Shown here piece after piece: positions 8,871 to 18,600 of a stretch of 64,000 nt of DNA; position 1 is the first letter of the stretch; each line of letters opens with the position of its first letter. Source of the DNA: Hymenobacter cellulosivorans (GTDB taxonomy: Bacteria > Bacteroidota > Bacteroidia > Cytophagales > Hymenobacteraceae). Location of the stretch: NCBI RefSeq assembly GCF_022919135.1, contig NZ_CP095049.1:5026501-5090500 (forward strand), given 5' to 3'. The notes under the pieces were generated by a model, which saw nothing but the letters and a program-made list of their open reading frames with translations, did no database searches and was not told where the DNA came from. Made by a program: the position numbers and the translations under genes.

Positions 8871-9011
8871 CGAGCAACGCGAAGCCATCCGTCCGCTACG
8901 CAGTACGCCCCATTCTTGTACCAAAAAGCCCTCAACCGTAGCAACGATTGAGGGCTTTTTACTTCAGAAGACTCAGCACATTTCAGAAGACGAAGGACTT
9001 CGCGTTGCTCG
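8871..9011. repeat. Composite nested hairpin, element A (terminator inside dispersed palindrome)
   Basis: The outer arms 8871-8884 and 8998-9011 are a perfect 14-bp inverted repeat (CGAGCAACGCGAAG). Nested inside is a 13-bp terminator hairpin, 8923-8935 with 8948-8960, that has A5 and T5 runs and serves the convergent genes on both sides. Further out, GTGTGTTGATGTGCTAATG (from 8837) and CATTCGCACTTCAGCATATTA (to about 9063) form a looser third layer. The same architecture recurs at 49664, 50977 and 54233. Confidence 0.75.
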
Positions 9012-9076
9012 AAATGACAACTCTCATTTCTCCCATTCAACCACATTCGCACTTCAGCATATTATGAATTAGCATA

Positions 9077-9958
9077 TTAACTTCCTTTTTCCCGCAAAAA
9101 CCCTACTACCTGCTGAATTACCCCAGGGTCGCGCATGATGCGGTTGTGACCCAGGCCTTCGGTGGGGCGGAAGTCGAGGGCAGGCCAGCTGCGGGCAATA
9201 TCCTCGGCTTCGCTAAAGGGAATGGTTTCGTCGGCCCGGTCGTGGAGTAGCAGGGCGCGCTCGGCCGGCACCTGGTGGCCTACTTGGGTCAGGCTGTAGC
9301 TTTCGGAGCGGCGGCCGTGCCGGGCTTCGGCAAATTCTACCATGCGGGCCGCCACCTTGGCCGGCAGGTGCAGCAGGTCGGCAAAGCGTTGAAACACGGC
9401 CGGCGTACTGCCCGGCACGCTCAGCAGCACCAGGCGCGGCAATAATTGCTGCTCATTGAAATGTACTGGCAGCCCCGCCGTGGCTGCGGCCCCAAAGGAA
9501 TGCGCCACTACGCCCCAGATAGTACCAGCGTGGTCGGCTACGGCCTGAATGGCGGCGCCAAACAGGGGCAGCGTGGTGCGCCGTCCAGTGGAAGCCCCGT
9601 GCGCCGGGCCATCGAAGGCCACCACGCGGTAGCCGGCCGCTACCAAGCCCTGGGCAAAGGCGCCCCAAAAGCTGGCCCGGTGCTCCCAGCCGTGCACCAG
9701 CAGCACGGTGCGCGCCCCGGTAGGGTTCCACTCGTATGCCACCAGCTGACCTTGCTCAAACGGCACCTCAAATCGCCGGGCTTCGGCCAGCGCCGCGGCT
9801 TCCCATGCTTTCACCGGCAGCCGGCGTGGCGTGGTAAACAGCCGCCAGGCCGATTGGAAAGCAGCCGTGGTGGAAAATGCCGCCAGCACTTGAAACTTCA
9901 GCCGCAGCAGTTTCAGGGCAGTGGGCACGGGCGGCGCGAGCGTAGTTGGGGTAGTCAT
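9077..9958 (-). CDS. Alpha/beta hydrolase
   Basis: 293-aa alpha/beta-hydrolase fold protein. The oxyanion region is VLLVHGWEHRASFW, followed by RVVAFDGPAHGAS, and the nucleophile elbow is VVAHSFGAA (AHSFG, a variant of GxSxG with Ala in the first position). The acid is in LLLHDRADETIP and the catalytic histidine in GLGHNRIM. An N-terminal segment of about 50 residues precedes the core and may contact the membrane. ATG 9958 is preferred over the upstream GTG at 9976. The substrate is unknown; esterase or lipase activity is a family-level inference. Confidence 0.85.
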   Translation of the reverse strand: MTTPTTLAPPVPTALKLLRLKFQVLAAFSTTAAFQSAWRLFTTPRRLPVKAWEAAALAEARRFEVPFEQGQLVAYEWNPTGARTVLLVHGWEHRASFWGAFAQGLVAAGYRVVAFDGPAHGASTGRRTTLPLFGAAIQAVADHAGTIWGVVAHSFGAAATAGLPVHFNEQQLLPRLVLLSVPGSTPAVFQRFADLLHLPAKVAARMVEFAEARHGRRSESYSLTQVGHQVPAERALLLHDRADETIPFSEAEDIARSWPALDFRPTEGLGHNRIMRDPGVIQQVVGFLREKGS

Positions 9959-10003
9959 CGGGGCAAATATCCGCACTCCCGCCGACTCAGGCCCCGGCCG
10001 GGC

Positions 10004-10795
10004 TTAGTCTTCCTGCTCACTGAGGCGGGCCAGCAGCTCTTCCACCTGCCGCTCCAGGCGTGTGAGGCGCTCTTCCATGGTGGAGGGGGGCCGCAGATGG
10101 GTCGTAAACACAGCCTTCACTTCCCAGATTTCCAGGGCTTGATCGAGGGCAAATTCCTCGGAGCCGTAATCGGGATTGTCGGCCCGCAGCTTGAGGTGAG
10201 TGTCGGAAAGGCGCTCGGCCAGGCGGCGCACCAGCAGCTTGCTCTGGGTTACAAAGGCGTAAATGCGCTGCACCCGCAGATTGGGCGCGGCCAAATCGAT
10301 GCGGCGGCAGAGAATTACGTCCTGGTGGCGCAGCCCCTGCTGCTGGTGCTGCATTTCGGCCCCTACTATTTCGAATGCCCGAGTAGCCGGCCCCAGCTTG
10401 TGCGGAAACGTGAGCGGGGGCAGCGCATCGAGAAAGGCGGCGCTGTGGTGCTGCACAATGTACTCGAGCAGGCGGCTGGCCGGCACGAAAGGCGTGACCG
10501 TGGCTTGCTGGTCGGCCTGGGCGGCGGGGGCCGCAGCCGGCGCGGGGGCTGCTTCCTTCTGGTAAATGTCGAAATGATAAAGCTCGTTTACCGTCAATTC
10601 TTTCGTTAGTAGCAAGTCGACGGATAAGCCAAAATGCTGAGCAATTTGAATCAGCGTCTCCATTTTAGGCTCCGACCGGCCTTCTTCATACGCTCCAACA
10701 CTGGGCCGGGCCAGACCAAATAACTCTGCGAAAGCCGCCTGGCTCAGCTTTTTAACCGTTCTGATCTTGCGGATGTTCTTGCCAACGTAGGACAT
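10004..10795 (-). CDS. XRE-family regulator with a degenerate S24/LexA-like C-terminal domain
   Basis: 263-aa DNA-binding protein. Residues 4-60 are a helix-turn-helix of the XRE/Cro type (IRKIRTVKKLSQAAFAELFG.ARPSVGAYEEGRSEPK), followed by a Pro/Ala-rich linker. The C-terminal half (IVGAEMQHQQQGLRHQDVILCRRI...YAFVTQSKLLVRRL) resembles the LexA/S24 fold, but GDSM is GAEM, so the self-cleavage serine is missing. It ends in a coiled coil (MEERLTRLERQVEELLARL). ATG 10795 starts at the canonical N-terminus; the longer frame reads through the promoter. The neighbouring palindrome and divergent PspA-type operon suggest autoregulation and perhaps control of that operon. Confidence 0.85.
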   Translation of the reverse strand: MSYVGKNIRKIRTVKKLSQAAFAELFGLARPSVGAYEEGRSEPKMETLIQIAQHFGLSVDLLLTKELTVNELYHFDIYQKEAAPAPAAAPAAQADQQATVTPFVPASRLLEYIVQHHSAAFLDALPPLTFPHKLGPATRAFEIVGAEMQHQQQGLRHQDVILCRRIDLAAPNLRVQRIYAFVTQSKLLVRRLAERLSDTHLKLRADNPDYGSEEFALDQALEIWEVKAVFTTHLRPPSTMEERLTRLERQVEELLARLSEQED

Positions 10796-10813
10796 AGCGG
10801 GGAAAAATATTTC

Positions 10814-10828
10814 GCTCAAAGCTTGAGC
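10814..10828. promoter_or_regulatory. Candidate operator palindrome of the XRE regulator
   Basis: GCTCAA-AGC-TTGAGC has 6-bp arms around a 3-nt centre, 19 nt upstream of the regulator start. A related half site TTTGAG continues into the 8-bp palindrome GAGTACTC at 10843-10850. Location and symmetry suit binding by the XRE protein; no experimental support is implied. Confidence 0.4.
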
Positions 10829-10905
10829 ACATCTAAAACTTTGAGTACTCTTGCACCGTAAAGCTACCATATTACCTGCTACTAGCCGTAAAGCTCAGCT
10901 ACTTT

Positions 10906-10936
10906 TTTGAGCCATTAGCTAAGCTATTTATTTTGC
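10906..10936 (+). promoter_or_regulatory. Promoter of the YbjN-PspA operon
   Basis: TTTG at 10906-10909, a 19-nt spacer, then TATTTTGC at 10929-10936. Both spacing and elements agree with the primary-sigma consensus of Bacteroidota (TTTG, 19-21 nt, TAnnTTTG). It lies 62 nt before ATG 10999. Confidence 0.6.
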
Positions 10937-10998
10937 CCTCTTCGTCCCCTGCTCCGCTTTCACTACCTTCTGCTTATTCTTTCACCTCATCCCGTTCT

Positions 10999-11397
10999 AT
11001 GGCCGACGCCTACTTCACCAAGATCCACCGCTACTTACTGGAGCTCGGCTTCGACATTCACCACCAGGATTCGACCGCCAATATTCTGGTCGTGAGCCGG
11101 CCCGAGTTGGGCATCGAGCACCTTGTGCTGGGCTGCGGCGAGCCGCTGCTGATTATGGAGCAGCATCTGCTAGATCTGCCCGGCCCGAGCTGCGAAGTAT
11201 ACCAGCGCCTGCTCCAGAAAAACCGCGACATCATCCACGGCGCCTTCGTGCTCGACGACTCGGGCCGCAAGGTCATCTTCCGCGACACGCTGCAGCTCGA
11301 ACACCTCGACCGGCCCGAGCTGGAAGCCGTGTTCAACTCCCTGGCCCTGCTGCTGAGCGAATTCAGCGACGAGCTGATTGCCTTTTCGAAAGCCTAA
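10999..11397 (+). CDS. YbjN/CesT-type chaperone-like protein of the PspA cluster
   Basis: 132-aa acidic soluble protein with the alternating helix/strand pattern of the YbjN-CesT-Tir chaperone fold: MADAYFTKIHRYLLELGFDI, then HLVLGCGEPLLIMEQ, YQRLLQKNRDIIHGAFVLDDSGRKVIFRDTLQLEHLDRPELEAVFNSLALLLSEF. Proteins of this class occur beside PspA in comparative surveys of phage-shock systems and probably bind or hold a partner protein. ATG 10999 is chosen because the TTG at 10933 lies inside the promoter. Its stop is 20 nt before PspA, so they are cotranscribed. Confidence 0.75.
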   Translation: MADAYFTKIHRYLLELGFDIHHQDSTANILVVSRPELGIEHLVLGCGEPLLIMEQHLLDLPGPSCEVYQRLLQKNRDIIHGAFVLDDSGRKVIFRDTLQLEHLDRPELEAVFNSLALLLSEFSDELIAFSKA

Positions 11398-11417
11398 CCC
11401 CGTAGCCCACAACCGCC

Positions 11418-12134
11418 ATGAACATTTTCAGCCGCCTCTTCAAAATCGGGCAGTCAGAAGCCCATTCCGCCGTCAACCAGCTCGAAGACCCCATCAAAAT
11501 GACCGAGCAGGGCCTGCGCGACCTGCGCCAGGACCTCGATAAGAGCCTACATGCCCTGGCCGAAGTGAAGGCCATGGTGATTCGGGCCCGCAACGAGGCC
11601 GAGGACTTCCGCGCCAAGGCCCTGGACTACGAAAACAAGGCCGTCCTCTTGCTACAGCGCGCCCACAAGGGTGATTTGCCTACCGCCGAAGCTGACCGCC
11701 TCGCCGGGGAAGCGCTGCTGAAAAAAGCCGAAAATGACGCCCACGCTACCCGCAGTACCGCCGACCAGGAGAAGTTTGCTGCCTCGGCCGCCCAGCTCGA
11801 CCAGAACGTGCAGCAGCTCAAGCAAACCATTAGCCAGTGGGAAAACGAGCTCAAAACGCTCAAGGCGCGCGTCACGGTGAGCACCGCTACCAAGACCATC
11901 AACCAGCAGCTGGCCCAGATTGACTCCTCCGGCACGGTGAGCTTGCTGGAGCGCATGAAGGAGCGGGTGGCCGCCGAGGAAGCCCTGGCCGAATCCTACG
12001 GGCAGATTGCCCAGGAAAGCCGCTCCGTCGACCAGGAAATCGACAAGGCCCTGCAGCAGAGCGGGGCCAGCCAGGCCGCCACCGACGTGCAGGCGCTGAA
12101 AGAAAAGCTGGGGCTGAACACTCCGGCCGAATAG
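11418..12134 (+). CDS. PspA/IM30 (Vipp1) family membrane-stress protein
   Basis: 238-aa almost entirely helical, coiled-coil ESCRT-III-like protein. The N-terminus MNIFSRLFKIGQSEAHSAVNQLEDP is the amphipathic helix that binds anionic membranes, followed by IKMTEQGLRDLRQDLDKSLHALAEVKA, which is diagnostic for PspA/IM30. Family members polymerise on damaged inner membrane and reduce proton leakage. There is no E. coli-like pspF/B/C partner; instead it is coupled with a YbjN-like gene upstream and YqiJ/YqiK and a DUF3686 ATPase downstream. Confidence 0.92.
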   Translation: MNIFSRLFKIGQSEAHSAVNQLEDPIKMTEQGLRDLRQDLDKSLHALAEVKAMVIRARNEAEDFRAKALDYENKAVLLLQRAHKGDLPTAEADRLAGEALLKKAENDAHATRSTADQEKFAASAAQLDQNVQQLKQTISQWENELKTLKARVTVSTATKTINQQLAQIDSSGTVSLLERMKERVAAEEALAESYGQIAQESRSVDQEIDKALQQSGASQAATDVQALKEKLGLNTPAE

Positions 12135-12200
12135 GCCGGCTGCTGGAATAAATATGGTTGAGGTTCTTGGCTACCCGGTAGGCCCGCGCAGCATTTTTCC

Positions 12201-12208
12201 TACCTTTA
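12201..12208 (+). promoter_or_regulatory. Candidate -7 element before the YqiJ-like gene
   Basis: TACCTTTA lies 13 nt before ATG 12222 in the 87-nt gap after the PspA stop. It may give the downstream genes a separate promoter. A matching -33 element at the right distance was not found. Confidence 0.35.
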
Positions 12209-12221
12209 AGCTGCCCTGTTT

Positions 12222-12872
12222 ATGCCCATGACCGAATTAGTACAAGCCGCGCTTTCTCCGCCTAATCTAGTGGCCACGGGCTTGCTGATTTTCGTGCTGC
12301 TCTACTGGCTTACGGTTATCCTCGGGGTGCTTGACTTTAAAACCCTCGACCTGCACCTCGACGCCGACGGCGGCCTGACCGAAGCGCCCCACGACCCGCA
12401 TCTGAGCGTAGCCTGGCTCAACAGCGCTCTGGCGTTTTTCAACCTGGGCCGGGTGCCGCTGATGGTGTTTCTGAGCTTCGTGGCTCTGCCGCTGTGGGTG
12501 GGCAGTATCCTGACCAACTATTACGCTCACAATACCTCCTGGGCGCTCGGCCTGGCCTTTTGCCTGCCGTTGCTTATCGGCAGCCTACTGGTAGCTAAAG
12601 TACTGACCACGCCGTTCGTGCATCTTTTCGCCACGCTGGAGAAAAACCAGTCGGGCACCAACCCCATCGGCAAAGTCTGCACTGTGCTACTGCCAACCTC
12701 GCACGAGCACCTGGGCCAGGCCGTGGTGAAGGCCAACGGCGACACGCTGATGCTCAACGTGAAAGCGGCCTCGGCCGCCACTGAGCTGAACAAGGGCGAC
12801 ACGGCCCTGATTATTGACTACAGTGCCCGCAGCCGCTGCTACCTGATTGAGCCTTATGACGACGCCTCCTGA
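12222..12872 (+). CDS. YqiJ-like inner-membrane protein with C-terminal OB-fold
   Basis: 216-aa protein with a hydrophobic N-terminal segment (about residues 16-36), two further membrane segments (about 70-95 and 105-130) and a soluble C-terminal beta domain (about 145-210: GKVCTVLLPTS, GQAVVKANGDTLMLNVKA, ELNKGDTALIIDYSARSRCYLIEPY) with the NfeD/OB-fold pattern. YqiJ proteins accompany the flotillin YqiK and are thought to contribute to membrane microdomain assembly. The next gene is a YqiK-type flotillin, which supports the call. An alternative start is ATG 12228. Confidence 0.8.
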   Translation: MPMTELVQAALSPPNLVATGLLIFVLLYWLTVILGVLDFKTLDLHLDADGGLTEAPHDPHLSVAWLNSALAFFNLGRVPLMVFLSFVALPLWVGSILTNYYAHNTSWALGLAFCLPLLIGSLLVAKVLTTPFVHLFATLEKNQSGTNPIGKVCTVLLPTSHEHLGQAVVKANGDTLMLNVKAASAATELNKGDTALIIDYSARSRCYLIEPYDDAS

Positions 12873-13018
12873 GCCGAAAACCCTTCTGGCAGCGCGGGCT
12901 TATGAACTTTGCTGCCGAGTGGCTGGATTCGCTGCCCAACAACTTGCTTGACTGATACTTGCCGGAATATCTCCCTGCTTTTTCCTCTTCTACTGATTCT
13001 ACTTTACCCCTCCCCTCT

Positions 13019-15187
13019 ATGATTGGTCAACTTTCCCTCGCCGTGCTGGTGTTGCTCGGTGTATTCCTGCTCGGCATCATTGCCGTGGTGGCGCGCATGT
13101 ACAAGAAAGCCGTGCAGGGCGAGGCCCTGGTGCGCACCGGCATGGGCGACACAAAAGTGTCGTTTACCGGTATTTTCATCGTGCCCGTGCTCCACAAGAT
13201 GGAGGTAATGGACATCAAGCTCAAGACCATCATCATTCAGCGGGCCGGCTCTGAGGGTCTCGTCTGCAAAGACAACCTGCGGGCCGACGTGAAGGTCAAC
13301 TTCTTTGTGCGCGTCAACAAGACCCACGACGACGTGCTCAACGTGGCCCAGAGCATCGGCGCCCACCGCGCCTCCGACCCGCTGGCCCTGGAAAACCTCT
13401 TCGACGCCAAGTTTTCGGAAGCCCTCAAAACCGTGGGCAAGCACTTCGACTTCATTGAGCTCTACAACTCCCGGGAGCAGTTTAAGCAGCAAATTCTGAC
13501 CATCATCGGCACCGACCTCAACGGCTACGTGCTCGACGACTGCGCCATTGACTACCTGGAGCAAACCCCACTGACGGCCCTGAATCAGGACAACATCCTG
13601 GACGCCGAGGGCATCAAGAAAATCATTGCCCTGACCTCGGAGCAGAAGATTCAGGCCAACTCCATCCAGCGGGAGCAGCAGAAAACCATCAAGAAGCAGG
13701 ACGTCGAGGCCCAGGAAACCATCCTGCAGCTCGAAAAGCAGCTGATTGAAAACCAGGAAAAGCAGAAGCGGGAAGTAGCTAACATCAAGGCCCGGGAGCT
13801 GGCCGAAACCGAGAAGGTGATGCAGGAAGAGCGCCTCAAGGGCGAAAAAGCCCGCATTGCTACGGAAGAAGAAGTGCGCATTGCCGAGCAAAACCGCGAC
13901 CGGCAGGTGCTGGTAGCCGAGCGCAACAAGCAGCGCACCGACGCCGTGGAAACCGAGCGCGTAGCCCAGGCCAAAGCCCTGGAAGCCAACGAGCGGGAGC
14001 GAATCGTGGCCCTGGCCCAGATTGAAAAGGAAAAGGCCCTGGAAGAAGAGCGCAAAAACATCCAGACCATTATCCGGGAGCGGGTGGTGGTGGAAAAAGC
14101 CACGGTGCAGGAAGAGGAGAAAATCAAGGATACCCGCGCCCAGGCCCAGGCCGACCGCGAAAAGCTGGTGGCCATTACCGCCGCCAAGCAGCAGGCCGAA
14201 GCCGCCACGGTAGCCCTGGTGGGCAACGCCGACATGGAGCGGCAGGCCGCCGAGTTCCGCGCCAAGCAGATGCTAATTGACGCTGAAGCTGAAAAAGCAG
14301 CTTCCGAGTTCAAGGGTCAGGCCATCCGCACCCTGGCCGAAGCCGAAGCCAGCAAAGCCACGGCCGTGGGTCTGGCCGAAGCCCAGGTGATGCAGGCCAA
14401 AGCCACTGCCCGCCAGAAAGAAGGCGAAACCGAGGCCAACGTATTGCAGCTCACCGCCGCCGCCGAGGCCCAGGCCATTCAGGCCAAAGCCGGGGCCCAG
14501 GCCGAGGCCGACGAGAAGCTGGGCCTGGTAGCCGCCAAAATCAACCGCGAAAAAGGCCTCGCCGACGCCGACATCATTCAGGCCCGCGCCGATGCCGACC
14601 AGAAGAAAGGTCTGGCCGAAGCGGCCGTTTCGGAGCAGAAATTTGCGGTAGAAGCCAAGGGTATCGAAGCCAAGGCCGATGCCATGAAAAAGCTCGACGG
14701 CGTGGGCAAAGACCACGAGGAGTTCAAGCTGCGCCTGGACAAAGAGAAGTCGGTGGAGCTGGCCCAGATCAGCATTCAGAAGGACATTGCTGCCTCCCAG
14801 GCCGACGTTATCGGCGAAGCCCTCAAAGCCGCCAAAATCGACATCGTGGGCGGGGAAACCATGTTCTTCGACCAGATCATCGGCTCGATTACCAAAGGCA
14901 AGATGGTGGACCGCGCCGTGCACAACAGCGAAGTGCTGGGCACGGTGAAAGACGCCTTCTTCTCGCTGGATGGGGGCGGCGACTTCAAAACCAACCTGCG
15001 CCGCTTCGTGGATCAGTTCGGCCTGAGCTCCGACGATATGAAGAACCTCAGCGTCTCGGCCCTGCTGCTGAAGATGATGAACCAGGCCGGCGACGACGCC
15101 ACCCGCGCCACGATTACCCAGCTGGCCAGCACGGCCGCAGCCCTGGGCATTGGCGACAAGCCAGCCAAGATGCTGGAGCTGAAGTAA
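13019..15187 (+). CDS. YqiK-type flotillin (SPFH/band-7 protein)
   Basis: 722-aa membrane-associated scaffold. One N-terminal transmembrane segment (about residues 4-26, LAVLVLLGVFLLGIIAVVA) is followed by an SPFH/band-7 domain (about 40-210: GEALVRTGMGDTKVSFTG and LVCKDNLRADVKVNFFVRV) and then a very long coiled coil (about 215-610) packed with Ala-Glu-Ala and KAxAE repeats typical of flotillins. A C-terminal globular tail (about 610-722) is present. It is longer than E. coli YqiK mainly through the coiled coil. ATG 13019 places the membrane anchor at the N-terminus; the TTG at 12959 does not. Flotillins organise membrane microdomains, and the PspA neighbour indicates envelope-stress duty. 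Confidence 0.92.
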   Translation: MIGQLSLAVLVLLGVFLLGIIAVVARMYKKAVQGEALVRTGMGDTKVSFTGIFIVPVLHKMEVMDIKLKTIIIQRAGSEGLVCKDNLRADVKVNFFVRVNKTHDDVLNVAQSIGAHRASDPLALENLFDAKFSEALKTVGKHFDFIELYNSREQFKQQILTIIGTDLNGYVLDDCAIDYLEQTPLTALNQDNILDAEGIKKIIALTSEQKIQANSIQREQQKTIKKQDVEAQETILQLEKQLIENQEKQKREVANIKARELAETEKVMQEERLKGEKARIATEEEVRIAEQNRDRQVLVAERNKQRTDAVETERVAQAKALEANERERIVALAQIEKEKALEEERKNIQTIIRERVVVEKATVQEEEKIKDTRAQAQADREKLVAITAAKQQAEAATVALVGNADMERQAAEFRAKQMLIDAEAEKAASEFKGQAIRTLAEAEASKATAVGLAEAQVMQAKATARQKEGETEANVLQLTAAAEAQAIQAKAGAQAEADEKLGLVAAKINREKGLADADIIQARADADQKKGLAEAAVSEQKFAVEAKGIEAKADAMKKLDGVGKDHEEFKLRLDKEKSVELAQISIQKDIAASQADVIGEALKAAKIDIVGGETMFFDQIIGSITKGKMVDRAVHNSEVLGTVKDAFFSLDGGGDFKTNLRRFVDQFGLSSDDMKNLSVSALLLKMMNQAGDDATRATITQLASTAAALGIGDKPAKMLELK

Positions 15188-15219
15188 TACCCGACTATTC
15201 TTTAAACCAAGACGAACAA

Positions 15220-15253
15220 CCAGCTCCCCTCTTCAGCTAAGAAGGGGAGCTGG
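15220..15253. terminator. Hairpin after the flotillin gene
   Basis: 10-bp arms 15220-15229 and 15244-15253 (CCAGCTCCCC with its complement), extended by weaker CTT/AAG pairing. There is no long T-run after it, so it may attenuate rather than fully terminate transcription. Confidence 0.5.
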
Positions 15254-15269
15254 CTCTGGCTACCTATCC

Positions 15270-15644
15270 ATGCAAGCACCCGATTCTAACAATTCACCCA
15301 CCATGACCCGGCAAGTAGTCAATCTTGTCCTTGGGATGGTTGTCGGTGTTGCCCTCTTTGCCGGCATCGTCTACTTCGTCAAAGCGGATAGGGCCGAAAA
15401 GCGGGCATTGATCCTAAAGAATCCGGGATATGCCACGGGCATCATTACCCGGATAAGAACCCACAAGGCGAAGCGGGTATCCGTGCAGTACACCGTTGGC
15501 GGAGTGAAATACTCCCTTAAAACCAGGGTGCCCAGAAGCTTTGTACGCACTCACGAAAAAGGCGATACTACCGCTGTCATCTATGCTACAACAGATCCAG
15601 CCAACGCTATCCTGAAGGTCAAGTTGCAGCCTTCAACAAACTAA
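15270..15644 (+). CDS. DUF3592-like small membrane protein
   Basis: 124-aa protein with one N-terminal membrane helix (about residues 17-40) and a beta-rich soluble domain: GYATGIITRIRTHKAKRVSVQYTVGGVKYSLKTRVP, then GDTTAVIYATTDPANAIL. This pattern, a G.v.G.V section followed by y.f...G..y and v.vyYdp.nP, is that of DUF3592, a family of unknown function. It lies between flotillin and the giant ATPase on the same strand. Two further DUF3592-like genes follow that ATPase, which suggests that these small proteins belong to the cluster. Confidence 0.7.
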   Translation: MQAPDSNNSPTMTRQVVNLVLGMVVGVALFAGIVYFVKADRAEKRALILKNPGYATGIITRIRTHKAKRVSVQYTVGGVKYSLKTRVPRSFVRTHEKGDTTAVIYATTDPANAILKVKLQPSTN

Positions 15645-15689
15645 CTAGCAGTTCTTTTCTCCCTGCAAGGGTCTGTGCCTTGCCCTCCT

Positions 15690-18600
15690 ATGGAAGCTCA
15701 AGCCCCTACCCAACTCGAAACCGGCACCTACGAAATCCTGCGCAACCGCCTGCAAAAGAGCAGCACCGACCTGCGCCAGCGCCTCGACCTGCTCAATGCC
15801 GAGCGTAAGCAGGTCTTCGGGGCCGTGGATACCCGCCTGATTGGCACCGGCCGCATTACCACCGAAAACAACTGCGTGCCCTGGGACATGGTGCCGGTGG
15901 GGCAGCGGTTCATCTTTGGGTATAACGTGGTGCTGGGGCTCAAGGCGGAGCCGGACCTGGCCGACGTGTTTGGAGTGTACGAATATGCGGAGCACGACTT
16001 CCGGCCGCTGGGCCTGGAGATGCTGCAGAACCCGCAGTTTCTGGAGGAATTCCGCAACCTGTACCGCTACTACAAGAACACCCAGTTCGTAAAGTTCGCC
16101 GTCATTGGCGTGCACCTGTTCATGGTGTTTCGGGTGGGCAAGAGTGCTTCCGATGTGAAGACGTTCAAGTGGCTGATTCAGGGCGACACGCTCACGTACG
16201 CCGACAACCGCTCCGACCACGAGTACACCTTCCCACCCCAGCACGAGTTCAGCTGGAAGCGCGCCACCCGCGACATGCAGCGCGGCGGCAAGCACCCCCA
16301 CATCAGCATCGAAGACAAGGTGTTCGTGGAAACCGTGGGCGGCGACCTGACCATTAAAATCGAGGACAACACCAGCACCGGGCAGGGCATTCTGAGCGAG
16401 CCGGTCGACGACAAGGACCAGACCCTGGACGACTCGGAAATCTACTACGCGGTGGTGGGCAACCTGATTCTGCTCAAGATCCGGCCCTACCAGGAACAGC
16501 AGTACCGCTACTTCATCTTCAACCACAAGCTCAAAACTGCCCAGCGCCTCGACGCCCTGGCCGATGCCTGCGTGCTGCTGCCCGACGGGCAGGGCCTGAT
16601 TTTTCCCCACGGCTTCTACCTGCAAACCGGCGACAACAAGCTCTTCGACAACGGCCTGCGCGAGATGCTGTTTGAGAAGCGGGTGGTGTCGCCCAACGGG
16701 GAGGATTTTCTGTACGTGTTCTTCAACAAGGACCACGGCACCTACCTGCTGCTGAGCTACAACCGCATTGCCCAGCGCGTCGATAACCCCATCGTGTGCC
16801 ACGGCTACGCCCTGTTCGAAAATGGGGAGCTGTGCTACTTCCGGGCCGACGACGAGCCCAAGAAGCACCACGCCGTGCAGATCTGGCAAACGCCCTATAC
16901 CGCGCCCGATTTCCAGCTACCCGTCACCTCCGATTCCTACCTCTACAAGCTGGGCAATAAGGAGATTGTGCGGGCCATGAGTGAGGTGCAGGAAGTGTTG
17001 ACGCTGACCAGCAAGGACGACTCCTACGCCGGCCTTTACCTCGACCTGATTCGCCAGACCACCGCCCTCACCGACGCCTACCACTGGCTGCGCGAGCCGG
17101 CGGCCCAGGCCCTGGCCGAACCCCTGGGGGAAATCCGCCAGACGGCTACGGCGGCCGTGGAGGAGTTTGAGAAGGTGCAGAGTATCCGCAAGAACACCGC
17201 TCAGCAAACTCAGGCCGTGTTCCAGAAAGCCGATGAGCTGACCGGCCGCATCCGCCGCTCGGCCCCCGATTCCGTCACGGAGTTTGTGCAAATGCTCGGT
17301 GAGCTGCGCGGGGTGCGGGGCGAAGTTATTTCGCTGAAGGAACTGCGCTACGTGGAGCTGCCGGCCGTGGAAAAACACGCGGCTGATTTGGAAGCCCTGA
17401 GCAAGGAAGTGGCCCTGCAAACCGTGGACTTCCTGCTCAAGCCCGATGCCCTGACCCCCTACTCTCAGTGCGTGCAGGCCATTGCCGACGGCGTGGAGCA
17501 GGTGCAGAAAACCATCGAAGCCGACCAGCGCGAGCAGGAAACCGCCGCCGTGGCCCAGGAGCTGGAGCTGCTGATTGAGGTAGTGAGCAACCTGCCCATC
17601 CCCGACCCCACCCAGACCACGGCCATCATCGACAACATCTCGACGGTGTACGCCCGCTTCAACCAGATCCGGGCGGCCCTGAAGCGGCGGCGGCAGGCCC
17701 TGGCCGGCACCGAGGCCCAGGCCGAGTTTACCGCCCAGCTCAAGCTGCTGGAGCAGGCCCTGACCAACTACCTCGACCTGGCCGACACGCCCGCCAAGTG
17801 CGACGAGTACCTGACTAAGCTCATGGTGCAGCTAGAGGAGTTGGAAGGCAAGTTTCCCGACTTCGACCAGTTTATCGAGCAGCTCACCACCCGACGCGAG
17901 CAGGTAGTAGAAGCCTTCGAGTCGAAGAAAACCGCGCTGGTGGCCGCCCGCAACCAGCGCGCCACGGCCCTGCTGCAAAGCGCCGAGCGGCTGCTGAAGG
18001 CGGTGCAAAGCCGCCTCACCCGCCTGGAATCGGTAGCGGATATCAACGGGTACTTTGCCGCCGACGTGATGGTGGAGAAGGTACGCCAAACGGCTCAGGA
18101 GCTGCTCAACCTCGGCGACTCGGTGAAGTCGGACGACGTGCAGAGTCGGCTGAAAACCCTGCGCGAAGACGCCGTGCGCCAACTCCGCGACCGGGCCGAC
18201 CTCTACGCCGACGGCGGCCAGACTCTCAAGTTCGGTCCCCACGCCTTCACGGTGAACACCCAGCCCCTGGAGCTGACCGTGGTGCTGCGCGACGGTGATT
18301 TGCACTACCACCTCACCGGCACCAACTTCTTCCAGAAGATAACCGACCCCGCCCTACTGGCTTCTAGGCCCGTCTGGGAGCAAACCGTGCTGTCGGAAAA
18401 CCAGGACGTGTACCGGGCCGAGTTTCTGGCCTGGCGCATCCTGCAAGCCGCCCAGCACCCCGCGCCCGCCAGCCCCGAAGCCGGCCGCGCCGCCGTGCTG
18501 TCCGTTACGGAGTTGGGCCACCTCAGCCCTGCCGAGCTGCTAACCTACGTGCAGCAGTTTATGGCCGCGCGCTACCAGGAAGGCTACCTCAAAGGGGTGC

